A DNA stretch of 64,000 nucleotides from Bradyrhizobium erythrophlei (GTDB lineage: Bacteria > Pseudomonadota > Alphaproteobacteria > Rhizobiales > Xanthobacteraceae). The position numbers were made by a program, and so were the translations under genes. Below are positions 31,344 through 40,152 of this stretch, in pieces (within the stretch, counting starts at the first letter, position 1; every line of letters starts with the position of its first letter). The stretch covers positions 9,120,652 through 9,184,651 of the forward strand of contig NZ_LT670818.1 in NCBI RefSeq assembly GCF_900129505.1. Direction: 5' to 3'. The notes under the pieces were generated by a model. That model was not told where the DNA came from and made no database searches. It saw only the letters and a program-made list of their open reading frames with translations.

Positions 31344-32908
31344 AGCGTTTTCATATACTCCACCAAAGCATCCTTGTCGGCCGGGGACAGTTCGGTGCCA
31401 TAGTCCTTGCCCTCGTGTCCGCTGTTTGAATTGCCCGGGACGGAGGTGTCGTAGAGAAAGAGATCGTCCGCCGGCGCCCCATATCCGTCGTAGCGGTAGC
31501 CGACCTTGCCGGTGTCAAGGATGTCGCTTCCCCGGTACCATTTCGCCGGGCGGTCGTGGACCGGCTCCAGCAAGTCCCGCAGTGTCGGCACCGAGCCGTT
31601 GTGGAGATAGGGCGAACGCGCCCAGATGCCGTCGAGTGGCTGATTGGCGTAGCCGGCCGTCTTGCTGAAATGGCTGAAACGCCAGGGGTAGCCGACGTAG
31701 AGCGTGTTCTGCGCGGCGGCGAAGTCCTGCGTGTAGGATTGCCAGCGGTCGGGATCCGTGCCGATCTGTTTCAGATCCTCGATCTGGCCGAGACGGGGGA
31801 AGCGGTTGGTGTCGTAGCTGTAGTCTCCCGCCTGATCCGTCATGCCGTGGCAGCCGGCGCAATATTCCGCGAAGAGCTCGCGGCCGCCATGAGCTTTCAA
31901 TGGATCGATCGACGGACCCGGGAATGACTTCGGCTTCAGGTCCCAAATCCAGTCGCGTACCCGCTTGATCGCCGCGATATCGACGGTGACGGGAGTTACG
32001 CCCGCGCCGAGAGCGGCACTCAGATTGCGCTCATCGACCGACGTGTTGTTGCCGTCCCAATGAAGATGCATGCCGTCGCGCGGATGCTGTCCCCAGATCG
32101 AAGGGAAGTCGGAAGCACCGTTCAGTTCGGTAACCGTGATGTGCGCGGCATCCATCGGGAAATTGAATTGGATCGCCTTGTAAGGATTGAAGGTATCAAC
32201 CCGGCCCGGGCCCCAATCGTAATAGGGATGGTATTTGGGGCGTTCGTTGCCCGCGCCGTCCCCTTGCCTGCCAAGGAACGCAAACTGCCGGGAAAGATGC
32301 ATCAGTCCGGCCTGTACGCGTGGAAACACGATGTACCGGTAAATCAAGCGATCAATAAAATTGAGGTGCCCGCCAACCTCGGGACTGTTGATAGCCTCGA
32401 TCAGGTTATCGGCATTAAATTTAGGGTCGGCGCCGACCTTGAGAAAGAATTTCAGCAGGTCATAAAGACGCAAATTGTTGGAAGGCGCGCCGTAGACGAG
32501 CGTAGGCTTGTCGGTCGGGTGGATCCTGTAGGTGCCGACATGGCAAACGGCGCAATTGAGCCAGACCCGCTCGACGCCGGCGACGATCCGCCGGGACATG
32601 CCGATAGGTAGCTCCGACTGCTCCGTTTCGTAGAGCAATCCGAACCGACGGTAGCCTGTCGGCCCAAGTTCGTCGCGGTACATGACCCCGAGCGCCTTGA
32701 ATACCAGGATGGGAAGCCCGTTGTTCGGTTCGCTGCCGATCGACCCGTACTTGAAATGGTCCTCGGGGCTCTTGTAGGCGACGACGTACTGGTTCACGAA
32801 AGCCAGGTAATAGACTGCGAGTAACAGCAACAGCAGAACGACCAGGAAGCGAATCCACCGATAGCGGGCCAGAACGCGTTCGACCGGGGTAGGCGGATCA
32901 TAGTTCAT
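31340..32908 (-). CDS. Membrane-anchored diheme c-type cytochrome (RoxA-like)
   Basis: A 522-residue protein with an anchor (FLVVLLLLLLAVYYLAFV) and two haem sites, CAVCH near residue 121 and CAGCH near residue 351. It is clearly paralogous to the 497-residue cytochrome: both share HLHWDGNNTS/SLHWDGLSTS, DGIWARSPYLHNGSVPTL and the end DKDALVxxxKTL. The order of anchor, first haem, long helical linker and second haem is the same. The operon thus has at least two such paralogues and a much larger third one. The gene starts 33 nt after the OYE gene stop. Confidence 0.8.
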   Translation of the reverse strand: MNYDPPTPVERVLARYRWIRFLVVLLLLLLAVYYLAFVNQYVVAYKSPEDHFKYGSIGSEPNNGLPILVFKALGVMYRDELGPTGYRRFGLLYETEQSELPIGMSRRIVAGVERVWLNCAVCHVGTYRIHPTDKPTLVYGAPSNNLRLYDLLKFFLKVGADPKFNADNLIEAINSPEVGGHLNFIDRLIYRYIVFPRVQAGLMHLSRQFAFLGRQGDGAGNERPKYHPYYDWGPGRVDTFNPYKAIQFNFPMDAAHITVTELNGASDFPSIWGQHPRDGMHLHWDGNNTSVDERNLSAALGAGVTPVTVDIAAIKRVRDWIWDLKPKSFPGPSIDPLKAHGGRELFAEYCAGCHGMTDQAGDYSYDTNRFPRLGQIEDLKQIGTDPDRWQSYTQDFAAAQNTLYVGYPWRFSHFSKTAGYANQPLDGIWARSPYLHNGSVPTLRDLLEPVHDRPAKWYRGSDILDTGKVGYRYDGYGAPADDLFLYDTSVPGNSNSGHEGKDYGTELSPADKDALVEYMKTL

Positions 32909-32941
32909 GAAAACACCCCCTTTTCTGCGTGTCCGTTCACG

Positions 32942-34339
32942 TCAGCGGAAGAGCGGCGGCTGAAAAACCGACATGACGGACTTGATCATGTCCTCCCATT
33001 TCTCGTCGAATGTGTCGCCGTCGTAGCGGGACACCTCGTAGCATCCGAGCGGATTGGCAAGGTCATTGAGCAGACACTTGTTGCAGTATGTGCATTCCTT
33101 CTGCTTGATCGGCCCGTTGGCGTTGCGCAGGATTTGCGGCAGGTCGTTGTTGGCAATAAGCGGCCGCGCCATGCTGACGCCGTCACACGAGCCGTCCCTT
33201 ATCACCCCGGCGATGTTGGCGGCGTGCTGGAAGCCGCCGGTACAGATAAATTTGATGCTCGGGTCGATTTCCGAGATTTTGTCGCGTAGAAATTTGCTGT
33301 AGCCGGCATTGATGCCTTCGATGACCTTGCCGCGCCGCAAGCGCCACAGCCACTGAAACAGCGGCCCGCCAACTGGATTGTTGAAGATCGCATAATTTAA
33401 TCGGGTGCGGATACCTGAGGGCAGCATGCCGCCGTACCAGCGCACCAGGTTCTGAATCGAGATGTCGCCCGGCGGATTGCGCGGATGGGGAAACGTCGAT
33501 CCGCTGGAGATGTGAAAGGCATCCACGCCTTTGCCGTCGTCGAGCAGCATCTTGCAGATCGTCAGTGTATCTTCGAGCGTGTTGCCCTTTTTCTTCCAGG
33601 GATAGAGCCAATCATTATGGTCGACGCCGTTGATCTTCATCTGGAGATGAAAATCCGGCCCGACTTCACGGCGGATGGCCCGCACGATCTCCAGAACGAA
33701 CCGCGCCCTGTTTTCCACGGGGCCGCCATAGTCGTCGGTTCGATCGTTGATCCCCGAGCTCAAAAACTGAGTAATGAGATACCCGTTTGCGCCATGCAGC
33801 TCGACGCCGTCGAGTCCCGCTTCCTTGGCACGTCGTGCAGCCTGGGCAAACTGCTCGACGATCTCATGGATCTCTGGAACGGTCATGGCCTGCGCCAATA
33901 TGCCGTGAAAGAAATCCTTCTGGCTCGTCGAACTCTGGGCTTTCTTGAACAGGTTCTCGACACCGCCCATGTCCTGCTGTCGCCCGGAATGGCTGAGCTG
34001 CATGAGAAAGCGGCAATCATACTCATGCACCCGCTTGCCGACCTCGCGCCAGAACGGGATCTTGTCGTCGTGATCTATCATCGCGTATCGGATCAAAATT
34101 CGCCCGCGCACCGCGACGGGAGTGTAGGACGAAATGATGCAGCCGACACCGCCTTTGGCGAACTTCTCCTCCCAGTTTATGCGCGTATGTCCGCCATAGC
34201 CGTTATACTCGTCAAACATTCCGGACAGATTTGACCGGAACAGGCGGTTTTTGATTTCAAGACGTCGAAATTTCAGCGGCGAAAAAATAAGCGCGGCGTT
34301 GTCTTCGTGTAAAAACGCCCCGTCCATAACCTGCGTCAT
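32942..34339 (-). CDS. Old-yellow-enzyme family flavin reductase with Fe-S cysteine motif
   Basis: A 465-residue NADH:flavin oxidoreductase (OYE barrel). The early segment LKFRRLEIKNRLFRSNLSG and the active-site block AGLDGVELHGANGYLITQFL are typical. Near the C-terminus, CTYCNKC and a fourth Cys (NPLGCYE) give the four-cysteine set of a 4Fe-4S cluster as in 2,4-dienoyl-CoA reductase and trimethylamine dehydrogenase. The second domain of those larger enzymes, which binds NADH, is absent, so electrons must come from a partner. It is the first gene of the operon, so the promoter lies upstream of 34339. It probably reduces an enone or dienoyl intermediate. Confidence 0.85.
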   Translation of the reverse strand: MTQVMDGAFLHEDNAALIFSPLKFRRLEIKNRLFRSNLSGMFDEYNGYGGHTRINWEEKFAKGGVGCIISSYTPVAVRGRILIRYAMIDHDDKIPFWREVGKRVHEYDCRFLMQLSHSGRQQDMGGVENLFKKAQSSTSQKDFFHGILAQAMTVPEIHEIVEQFAQAARRAKEAGLDGVELHGANGYLITQFLSSGINDRTDDYGGPVENRARFVLEIVRAIRREVGPDFHLQMKINGVDHNDWLYPWKKKGNTLEDTLTICKMLLDDGKGVDAFHISSGSTFPHPRNPPGDISIQNLVRWYGGMLPSGIRTRLNYAIFNNPVGGPLFQWLWRLRRGKVIEGINAGYSKFLRDKISEIDPSIKFICTGGFQHAANIAGVIRDGSCDGVSMARPLIANNDLPQILRNANGPIKQKECTYCNKCLLNDLANPLGCYEVSRYDGDTFDEKWEDMIKSVMSVFQPPLFR

Positions 34340-34615
34340 ATCTAACTTCCCCGGCGATATGAGTCGGCTGATTCAAAAAATCTGACGCCCTGACTTCACG
34401 GCACTCGCATTGCACGGTTCATAACGCGCGAATTCGCTGGTGCGTGTGAAGCAGGGCAACTTCCAAAAAGCATTTATTCAAATCTGCTGGTGACAAAGGG
34501 CCGCGCCATTCACGCTACCCGCACGATCCAAGGCGCCCGTTCGTAGAAACGACCTCTGGATAAAATCTAGCCCGTCGTTCCTTTTCTATCAAGAGCATTT
34601 CTATCATAGCGTGCA

Positions 34616-34630
34616 ACAATTACAAATTGT
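34616..34630. promoter_or_regulatory. Palindrome ACAATT-ACA-AATTGT, putative operator
   Basis: Six-base arms ACAATT (34616-34621) and AATTGT (34625-34630) are perfect reverse complements with a 3-nt spacer. The site is about 280 bp upstream of the OYE operon start in an AT-rich stretch suited to a promoter. The cognate regulator is not encoded next to it. Confidence 0.3.
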
Positions 34631-34814
34631 ATCTTCGATAATTCGCGCCGATGTGATCTTTACGCAAAATGGTTTCCACCGTCAGCCGACAGGCTGATTG
34701 GTTGGCTTTATTCCACGCAGACCGGACGCTGATGTCAAACATCAACTTTGGCAGTGAAGTTACGCGACGATCGGACACTGTCTTAAAGAAGATGAGTCAG
34801 CTTGGTTGCGATGA

Positions 34815-35036
34815 GGAAGACGCGTCCAAGGCAATCGCACTGCCGTAAGATGGGGGTTCATCGAGCCCGAGAGCCTGGTCGCCGACAAGCTGGCCGAAGA
34901 CGACGCTATCGGGATGCACGCGTCTGGCTTCATCCACATGCGGTTCTTTTTGGAACGCGCTGAGTACCTGATCGGCGTAACGTCGAACTTGCAGTTTGCT
35001 TCCCGTGAGGCCGCCCAGGACATCGGCCAATTGTAG
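34815..35036 (+). pseudogene. Possible gene remnant
   Basis: An open stretch on the plus strand with protein-like composition after the first dozen codons. The part IEPESLVADKLAEDDAIGMH followed by FIHMRFFLERAEYLIGV and SREAAQDIGQL ends at a TAG (35034-35036). It has no proper start; a short frame MSQLGCDEEDASKAIALP (34792-34848) sits just before it one frame off, so the two may be pieces of one frameshifted gene. The family was not recognised, and the opposite strand is also open, so confidence is low. Confidence 0.25.
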
Positions 35037-35593
35037 GCAAGCCAAGACCATCGTGGTCATGGAAGAAATCGGCCAGTGGCCGACGCGGCGGCGTGTCGCG
35101 TATTGCTCGACGAGTTAAAGAGTATCGCGGGCGCGTGGAGTTCGCGATTGCCTGTTCATTTCTCAAACCGTGAACGACCTCTTGTGCCGACGACGCATCA
35201 TCATGCTCGCCGCCGCGGGGTCTCTCAGGCTTGGCCGACGGTTTGGATATTGGCCTGAATTGGGTAAGTCCCGCTGGCCTATGCGGGTCGCGTCAGAGGT
35301 GCACCGCCCGAACATCGCCCCAAATCGGCGTGATCATGACAGCACGCAGCGTCCGGACAAAGTTGTTCTACCAGCTGATACCGAAAGTTCGAGCGACGCT
35401 TGTGCACGTCTCGCTGCGCCGCAACACGGAAAATGAGACTGACGTTCAAGCAACCCGGCAGCTTAATAGCCGCCCTATGCGCACTATTCCACTTCCGCGG
35501 AAACGCGGGGCGTAAAGAGCGCGTCAATCCGGTGCAAGTCTTCGCGCAGCGAACGTCAACAAAAACACGAATGGGACCAATGGGAGGAGTTCT

Positions 35594-36844
35594 ATGTTGA
35601 AGGGCAGTTTGTGTCTTGCTGCGCTGGCGAGCCTGTTTATGTCGGGCGCCGCTTTTGCGCAGGAAAAAATCAAGGTCGGCGTTACGGCGACCCTGGAGGG
35701 CACCTACACCGTGCTCGGCGAAGATGGCATTCGCGGTTTTCAGACCGCGTTGAACAAATTCGGCAAGAAAGTCGGCGACAAGGAACTCGAATTCGTCATT
35801 GCCTCCACCGACGCCACGCCGGATTCCGCGGTGCGCGCTGTTCGCAAGCTGATCGAGCAGGACAAAGTGCAGATCCTGCTTTCACCGCTATCAGGCGACG
35901 AAGGTATTGCGGTCAAGAATTTCGCCAAGACGCACCCGGAACTGACGTTCGTGAACGCCGCTTCCGGCGCGCAGGAAACAACCTATGTCGACCCGGCGCC
36001 AAACTTCTTCCGCTACAACATGGACGGCGCCCAGTGGCAGGTCGGCCTGGGCAAATACGCCTATGAAACCAAGGGTTATCGCAAGATCGCCACGGTGGGC
36101 GAGGACTACTCGTTCATCTATACCCAGGTGTTCGGGCTCGTGCTCGATTTCTGTGGCGCCGGCGGTCAGATCACCAACCGGCAATGGGTACCGCTCGGAA
36201 CCAAGGATTTTGCCTCGGTCATCGCCGCGCTGCCAGACGACGTCGACGCGGTCTATCTCGGGCTTGGCGGAGCAGACGCCGTCAACTTCCTCAACCAGTA
36301 CCAGCAGGCGGGCGGCAAGGCGCATCTGCTCGGCGGCTCGATCATGGTCGACCAGACCATCCTTTCCGCCAAGGGCAACGCCAAGAACGCGCTGATCGGC
36401 ACCATCGCCGCCAGCGGCCAGGCCGACACCTGGGAGGATCCGGGCTGGCAGGCCTTCGTGAAGGACTATCAGGCCGCCTTCCCGCCGGAGAAACGCTTCC
36501 CGAGCCCGTCTTTGCTCGCGACCAATTACTATGGCTCGACGATGGCGTTGATACTCTCGCTCAGGAAAGTCAACGGCGACCTCAGCGACAATCAGTCCAA
36601 GCTGAAGGCCGCACTGGCGTCCATCGAGATCGATGCACCCAACGGGAAAATCAAGCTCGATTCCAATCGTCAGGCGATCGGCACCAACTTCGTCACCGAA
36701 GTCGTCGACGACGGCAAGGGCGCGCTGTTCAGCAAGGTCGTGAAAGTCATACCGAACGTGAACCAGACGCTCGGCTACGACCCGGCGGTATTCGCCAAGA
36801 TCGGCCTGCCGAGCCGCACGGTTCCCGAGTGCAAAAAGTACTGA
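35594..36844 (+). CDS. Branched-chain-amino-acid-type ABC transporter substrate-binding protein
   Basis: A 416-residue periplasmic binding protein of the LivJ type. Signal peptide residues 1-22 (CLAALASLFMSGAAFA, mature start QEKIKVGV). The receptor-family domain follows with TLEGTYTVLGEDGIRGFQTA, SPLSGDEGIAVKNFA and VNAASGAQETTYVDP. GGGAGGAG sits just before the ATG. It heads the 22-kb catabolic locus and is separated from the AraC gene by a strong hairpin at 36853-36883. In such loci these binding proteins often bind aromatic acids or related compounds and not amino acids; here the ligand is unknown. Confidence 0.9.
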   Translation: MLKGSLCLAALASLFMSGAAFAQEKIKVGVTATLEGTYTVLGEDGIRGFQTALNKFGKKVGDKELEFVIASTDATPDSAVRAVRKLIEQDKVQILLSPLSGDEGIAVKNFAKTHPELTFVNAASGAQETTYVDPAPNFFRYNMDGAQWQVGLGKYAYETKGYRKIATVGEDYSFIYTQVFGLVLDFCGAGGQITNRQWVPLGTKDFASVIAALPDDVDAVYLGLGGADAVNFLNQYQQAGGKAHLLGGSIMVDQTILSAKGNAKNALIGTIAASGQADTWEDPGWQAFVKDYQAAFPPEKRFPSPSLLATNYYGSTMALILSLRKVNGDLSDNQSKLKAALASIEIDAPNGKIKLDSNRQAIGTNFVTEVVDDGKGALFSKVVKVIPNVNQTLGYDPAVFAKIGLPSRTVPECKKY

Positions 36845-36852
36845 AACGAACC

Positions 36853-36883
36853 GGGCGGCCGGCGCCATCGGTGCCGGCCGCCC
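36853..36883 (+). terminator. GC-rich hairpin after the binding-protein gene
   Basis: GGGCGGCCGGC (36853-36863) pairs perfectly with GCCGGCCGCCC (36873-36883), with two more inner pairs (one G-U) and a 5-nt loop. It starts 8 nt after the stop of the binding-protein gene. No T-tract follows, so it may be an attenuating or mRNA-stabilising hairpin that lets the binding protein be made in excess over the downstream transporter genes. Confidence 0.6.
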
Positions 36884-36991
36884 ACTCTCCAAATCCGGCA
36901 TTCGAGCAGCCCTCGAACGCTCTCTTGCATTCTCCTCCGCGAATGATCAAACTTATAAAAAACAATAAGACACAATCCGCGGGAGGAATGC

Positions 36992-37807
36992 ATGAGCCGG
37001 GCTCTTGCCGTCTTTCACGGCCATTTTGGCCGGGCGACGGTCTATCAGCTCAATCGTCCCTTCAACGTTCACGCACATCGCGAAGGGCATTTGATCTTCC
37101 ACATCGGCGGCACGCCAGGCCGCATCGAGGTGTTCGAGCAACCGCATTTGCTCTGCGAAGAAACCGTGGTCGCGGTCAATCCCTGGGAACCGCACAATTT
37201 CCTTCCGAAAGATTTGGCGCATGGTGCGCTCTTCCTCGTCCTTTACGTCAATGCCGAGTGGTTCGCAGGCGTCCGCGGCCTGCGCTTCGGGTGCACGAAA
37301 TTCAAGCGCACGGCGACGCTCGATGGAAATATCAGGGCGGCGGCTGCCATGGTTTGCGGTGCGCCCTCGCTCAACGGCCTCGACGGGGAACTTCGCAGCC
37401 TGATCGACGCCTGCCACGAAGAGAGCTGGCGCCAGGCGGAGGCCTCGCCGGAGGATCACGCCGGTGGCGCGGTCACGGATTTTCGCGTGCGCAAGTCCAT
37501 CAGGCTGCTGGCGGAAGGTGTTGGCGCCGAGATCGAACTCGATGCGATCGCGCGCGAGTCGGGCCTGTCGCGACCGCATTTCTACAAGCTTTTCCGCAGC
37601 CAAACCGGCATTACCCCTCATATCTACGTCAACACGCTGTTGATGGAGAAAGCGCTGGATTCGCTGGTGAGCACCGAAACGTCGATCGCCGATATCGGCT
37701 TCGACCTCGGCTTCTCGTCACAGAGCTCGTTCACGCACTTCTTCGCCGGCAATGTCGGCATGGCGCCCACGGACTACCGGCGCGCCGCCAAGGTCCTGAG
37801 GGCCTGA
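36992..37807 (+). CDS. AraC-family transcriptional regulator
   Basis: A 271-residue regulator. The N-terminal part (about 1-150) is a cupin-like sensor (LNRPFNVHAHREGHLIFHIG, NPWEPHNFLPKD). The C-terminal AraC domain begins near residue 165, with first helix-turn-helix LDAIARESGLSRPHFYKLF and second IADIGFDLGFSSQSSFTHFF. GGGAGG lies 5 nt before the ATG. Located between the binding-protein gene and the transporter/molybdenum hydroxylase operon, it is the likely inducer-responsive activator of the locus. The inducer is unknown. Confidence 0.9.
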   Translation: MSRALAVFHGHFGRATVYQLNRPFNVHAHREGHLIFHIGGTPGRIEVFEQPHLLCEETVVAVNPWEPHNFLPKDLAHGALFLVLYVNAEWFAGVRGLRFGCTKFKRTATLDGNIRAAAAMVCGAPSLNGLDGELRSLIDACHEESWRQAEASPEDHAGGAVTDFRVRKSIRLLAEGVGAEIELDAIARESGLSRPHFYKLFRSQTGITPHIYVNTLLMEKALDSLVSTETSIADIGFDLGFSSQSSFTHFFAGNVGMAPTDYRRAAKVLRA

Positions 37808-37895
37808 GCGGGCAAGCCGGCGCGCGAAAGGATACTGGCGATCAAGTCCGGGCCGCACAGACCGATAGGATAGCCGCCGTAGCGGGCGTCGAACC

Positions 37896-37940
37896 ATCGT
37901 CGCGCCGAAAATCATCGCGCCAGGAATCGTCGCGCCAAGG
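37896..37940. repeat. Three tandem 15-bp repeats (ATCGTCGCGCC core)
   Basis: Units starting at 37896, 37911 and 37926 share ATCRTCGCGCC followed by 4 variable bases, with an exact 15-bp period. They lie between the AraC gene and the transporter operon, about 20-60 bp upstream of the small leader frame. The 15-bp spacing (about 1.4 helical turns) is unusual for AraC sites, which are often 21 bp apart, so the role is open. Confidence 0.55.
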
Positions 37941-37955
37941 GAGGACAAAGGCGAG

Positions 37956-38060
37956 ATGGCGTTGAATGTTGCAGTCCCAGCCTATGGACACGCGGCAGCT
38001 GGCGCAGGGCGGGCGCCTGCACGCCCCGAACCTCCGATGGAACGCAGGTGCTGTTCATGA
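37956..38060 (+). CDS. 34-codon upstream reading frame coupled to livH
   Basis: A short frame beginning MALNVAVPAYGHAAAG, rich in Ala, Pro and Arg, with purine-rich AGGGAGG about 12 nt and AAAGG about 4 nt before the ATG. Its TGA overlaps the ATG of livH (ATGA at 38057-38060), the classic arrangement for translational coupling. It may be a leader peptide that controls livH translation, or merely a non-functional frame. There is no recognisable family. Confidence 0.35.
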   Translation: MALNVAVPAYGHAAAGAGRAPARPEPPMERRCCS

Positions 38061-39067
38061 ACAAATTCGTCGAACGCCATCCGTTGTGGTCACTCGCCAT
38101 TCTGATTGCCGTGGCGGCGGTGCTGTGGTTGTTCTTCGCAACCTGGCCGCCGGGATTGGAGGAAGCGTTCGGCAGGAAGAAGGTGTTCCTCAGCGCCGTT
38201 TTCAACGGCTTCACGCTCGGCGGCCTGTATTTCCTGGTGGCGAGCGGATTCACCCTGATCTTCGGGCTGATGCGCAACGTCAACCTGGCCCACGGCTCGC
38301 TCTATCTGTTCGGCGGCTATATCGGCTACGCGGTGAGCGTCGCGACCGGATCCTGGTTATTGAGCTTCATCGCCGCCTTCATCGTCGTCGCGCTGGTCGG
38401 CGTCGCCATGCAGATCCTCGTCTTTCGTCGCATCGAGGGACAGGACCTGCGCCAGACCATGGTGACGATCGGGCTGTCGATCGTGTTTGCCGACCTGATG
38501 CTGTGGGCCTTCGGTGGCGACTTCTACCAGATTCAGACGCCGCAGACGCTGGTTGGCCCGATCGAATTGCCGTTCGTCACTGCCGTCAAGTCTTCGGGCG
38601 AGGCGGTCTATCTGCAATATCCGATGGTGCGCCTGGTTATCTTCCTGGCGTCCGTCGTCATCGGTGTCGCCATGTGGCTTGCGCTCAACCGCACCCGCAT
38701 CGGCATGATCGTGCGCGCCGGCGTCGACGATCGCGACATTCTGGCGGCAATGGGCGTGCGCATTCAGCTGGTGTTCGTCCTGGTGTTCGCGCTCGGTGCC
38801 GGTCTTGCCGGCATAGCCGGCGTCGTCGGAGGCACGTTTCAGTCGATCTCGCCCGGCGAAGACATCCGCTTCCTGCTCGCTTCCCTCGTGGTCGTCATCA
38901 TCGGCGGCATGGGATCGATCCCCGGCGCGGCACTCGGCGCGCTGATCGTCGGCCTCGCCGAGCAGCTCGGCTCGGTTTACATTCCGACCTATGCGATCGT
39001 GGTGACATTTCTGATCATGGTGCTCGTGCTGGCCGTTCGGCCGCAGGGCCTGCTGGCGGGCCGCTAG
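38057..39067 (+). CDS. livH: Branched-chain-type ABC transporter permease LivH
   Basis: A 336-residue inner-membrane permease of the LivH family with about 8-9 helices. Family segments are NGFTLGGLYFLVASGFTLIF, MRNVNLAHGSLYLFGGYIGY, and a C-terminal AVRPQGLLAG. The start at ATG 38057 overlaps the preceding 34-codon frame; GTG 38048 would add three residues. Relative to typical LivH (about 290 residues) it has an N-terminal extra helix (PLWSLAILIAVAAVLWLFFA). LivM begins 2 nt after the stop, so the pair is cotranslated. Confidence 0.88.
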   Translation: MNKFVERHPLWSLAILIAVAAVLWLFFATWPPGLEEAFGRKKVFLSAVFNGFTLGGLYFLVASGFTLIFGLMRNVNLAHGSLYLFGGYIGYAVSVATGSWLLSFIAAFIVVALVGVAMQILVFRRIEGQDLRQTMVTIGLSIVFADLMLWAFGGDFYQIQTPQTLVGPIELPFVTAVKSSGEAVYLQYPMVRLVIFLASVVIGVAMWLALNRTRIGMIVRAGVDDRDILAAMGVRIQLVFVLVFALGAGLAGIAGVVGGTFQSISPGEDIRFLLASLVVVIIGGMGSIPGAALGALIVGLAEQLGSVYIPTYAIVVTFLIMVLVLAVRPQGLLAGR

Positions 39068-39069
39068 CC

Positions 39070-40152
39070 ATGTCGATCACGCAGGACGCGCGACTTCAGC
39101 CCAAACCGGCCACTGCCGCTGCGCCCTTGAACGGCTTCGTCCGATCGGAATTAGGTCATCCGGCCGCCTGGGTCGTGGCCTTCCTCCTGTTGATCATGCC
39201 GCTGATCGCCAACGGCTTCTTCCTCATCGAGATTTTCGGCACGACGCTCATTCTCGGCATCGTGGCATTGAGCCTGATGTTCCTGGCCGGCTATGGCGGC
39301 ATGGTCAGCCTGATGCAGCTGACCATCGCGGGCGTTGCCGGCTACATGGCCGCGGTGCTCGGCGCCAGCGGCAATGCCAATATCAGCCTCGGATGGCCCT
39401 GGTGGCTCGCGACGCCGATGGCGCTCGCTCTGGCGACGCTCTTCGGCACCATCGGCGGGGCGCTGGCGGTGCGCACCGAGGGCATCTATACCATCATGAT
39501 CACGCTGGCGATCGCATCGGCGTTCTACTACTTCACCAACCAGAACTGGGTCATCTTCAACGGCCATACTGGAATCAACAGCGTCGTCACGCCGCATTTC
39601 TGGGGCGTCGACTGGCGCGCGGATATCCCCTTCTACTACGTGATACTTGCGGTCGCGGCCCTCTGCTTCGGCGCGGTCAGCTATCTCTCGCGCGCACCGT
39701 TCGGTCTGGCCCTGCAAGGTGTGCGCGACAACCCGCGCCGCATGGCCGCGCTCGGGTTCAACGTCAATGCGCACCGCGTCGCCGCCTATGCATTCGCCTC
39801 CTTTCTGGCCGCGCTCGGCGGCGTCCTGCAGGTCTGGAACTACCGGCAGATCTCGCCTGGCTCGGTCGGCGTCGAGCGGGCCATCGACATTCTCATCATT
39901 GCCGTCGTTGGCGGCATCACGCGTCCGGTCGGCCCATTCATCGGCGCCCTTATCTTTGTCCTGCTGCGCACCTTCACGCTGGATTTCCTGGTGGCGATCG
40001 GGCTCGACGGCAATCGCTTCCGCCTGCTGATCGGCCTGGGCTTCCTGGTCATCGTGCTGTTCTCCCCGGACGGCGTCGTCGGTCTCTGGGAGCGGTGGCG
40101 CGACCGCGGCCAATCGGGACGGCAACTACCGGGCGGAGACCGCCATGGATAG
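39070..40152 (+). CDS. livM: Branched-chain-type ABC transporter permease LivM
   Basis: A 360-residue permease of the LivM family with about 9-10 helices. Diagnostic segments are LSLMFLAGYGGMVSLMQLTI and RAPFGLALQGVRDNPRRMAALG, with GGITRPVGPFIGALIFVLLR toward the C-terminus. Its end overlaps the start of livG by 8 nt. The reading frame is open upstream through livH as well, but that part is not protein-like; the ATG at 39070, right after the livH stop, is the true start. Confidence 0.9.
   Translation: MSITQDARLQPKPATAAAPLNGFVRSELGHPAAWVVAFLLLIMPLIANGFFLIEIFGTTLILGIVALSLMFLAGYGGMVSLMQLTIAGVAGYMAAVLGASGNANISLGWPWWLATPMALALATLFGTIGGALAVRTEGIYTIMITLAIASAFYYFTNQNWVIFNGHTGINSVVTPHFWGVDWRADIPFYYVILAVAALCFGAVSYLSRAPFGLALQGVRDNPRRMAALGFNVNAHRVAAYAFASFLAALGGVLQVWNYRQISPGSVGVERAIDILIIAVVGGITRPVGPFIGALIFVLLRTFTLDFLVAIGLDGNRFRLLIGLGFLVIVLFSPDGVVGLWERWRDRGQSGRQLPGGDRHG

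Larger units (their letters stand above)
34340..35593. other. Long AT-richer intergenic region between divergent operons
   Basis: 1.25 kb between the OYE operon (minus) and the ABC binding-protein gene (plus). It must contain both promoters. Low-GC stretches at 34360-34700 are consistent with promoters; GTGCAACAATTACAAATTGTATC includes a palindrome (34616-34630). A possible decayed gene is at 34815-35036. The rest has no supported gene. GGGAGGAG at 35583-35590 is the ribosome site of the next gene. Confidence 0.5.

Noticed and set aside
37966..39069. Upstream extension of the livM frame as one 728-residue protein
   Set aside because: The extension is out of frame with livH and Arg-rich. LivM begins right after the livH stop.
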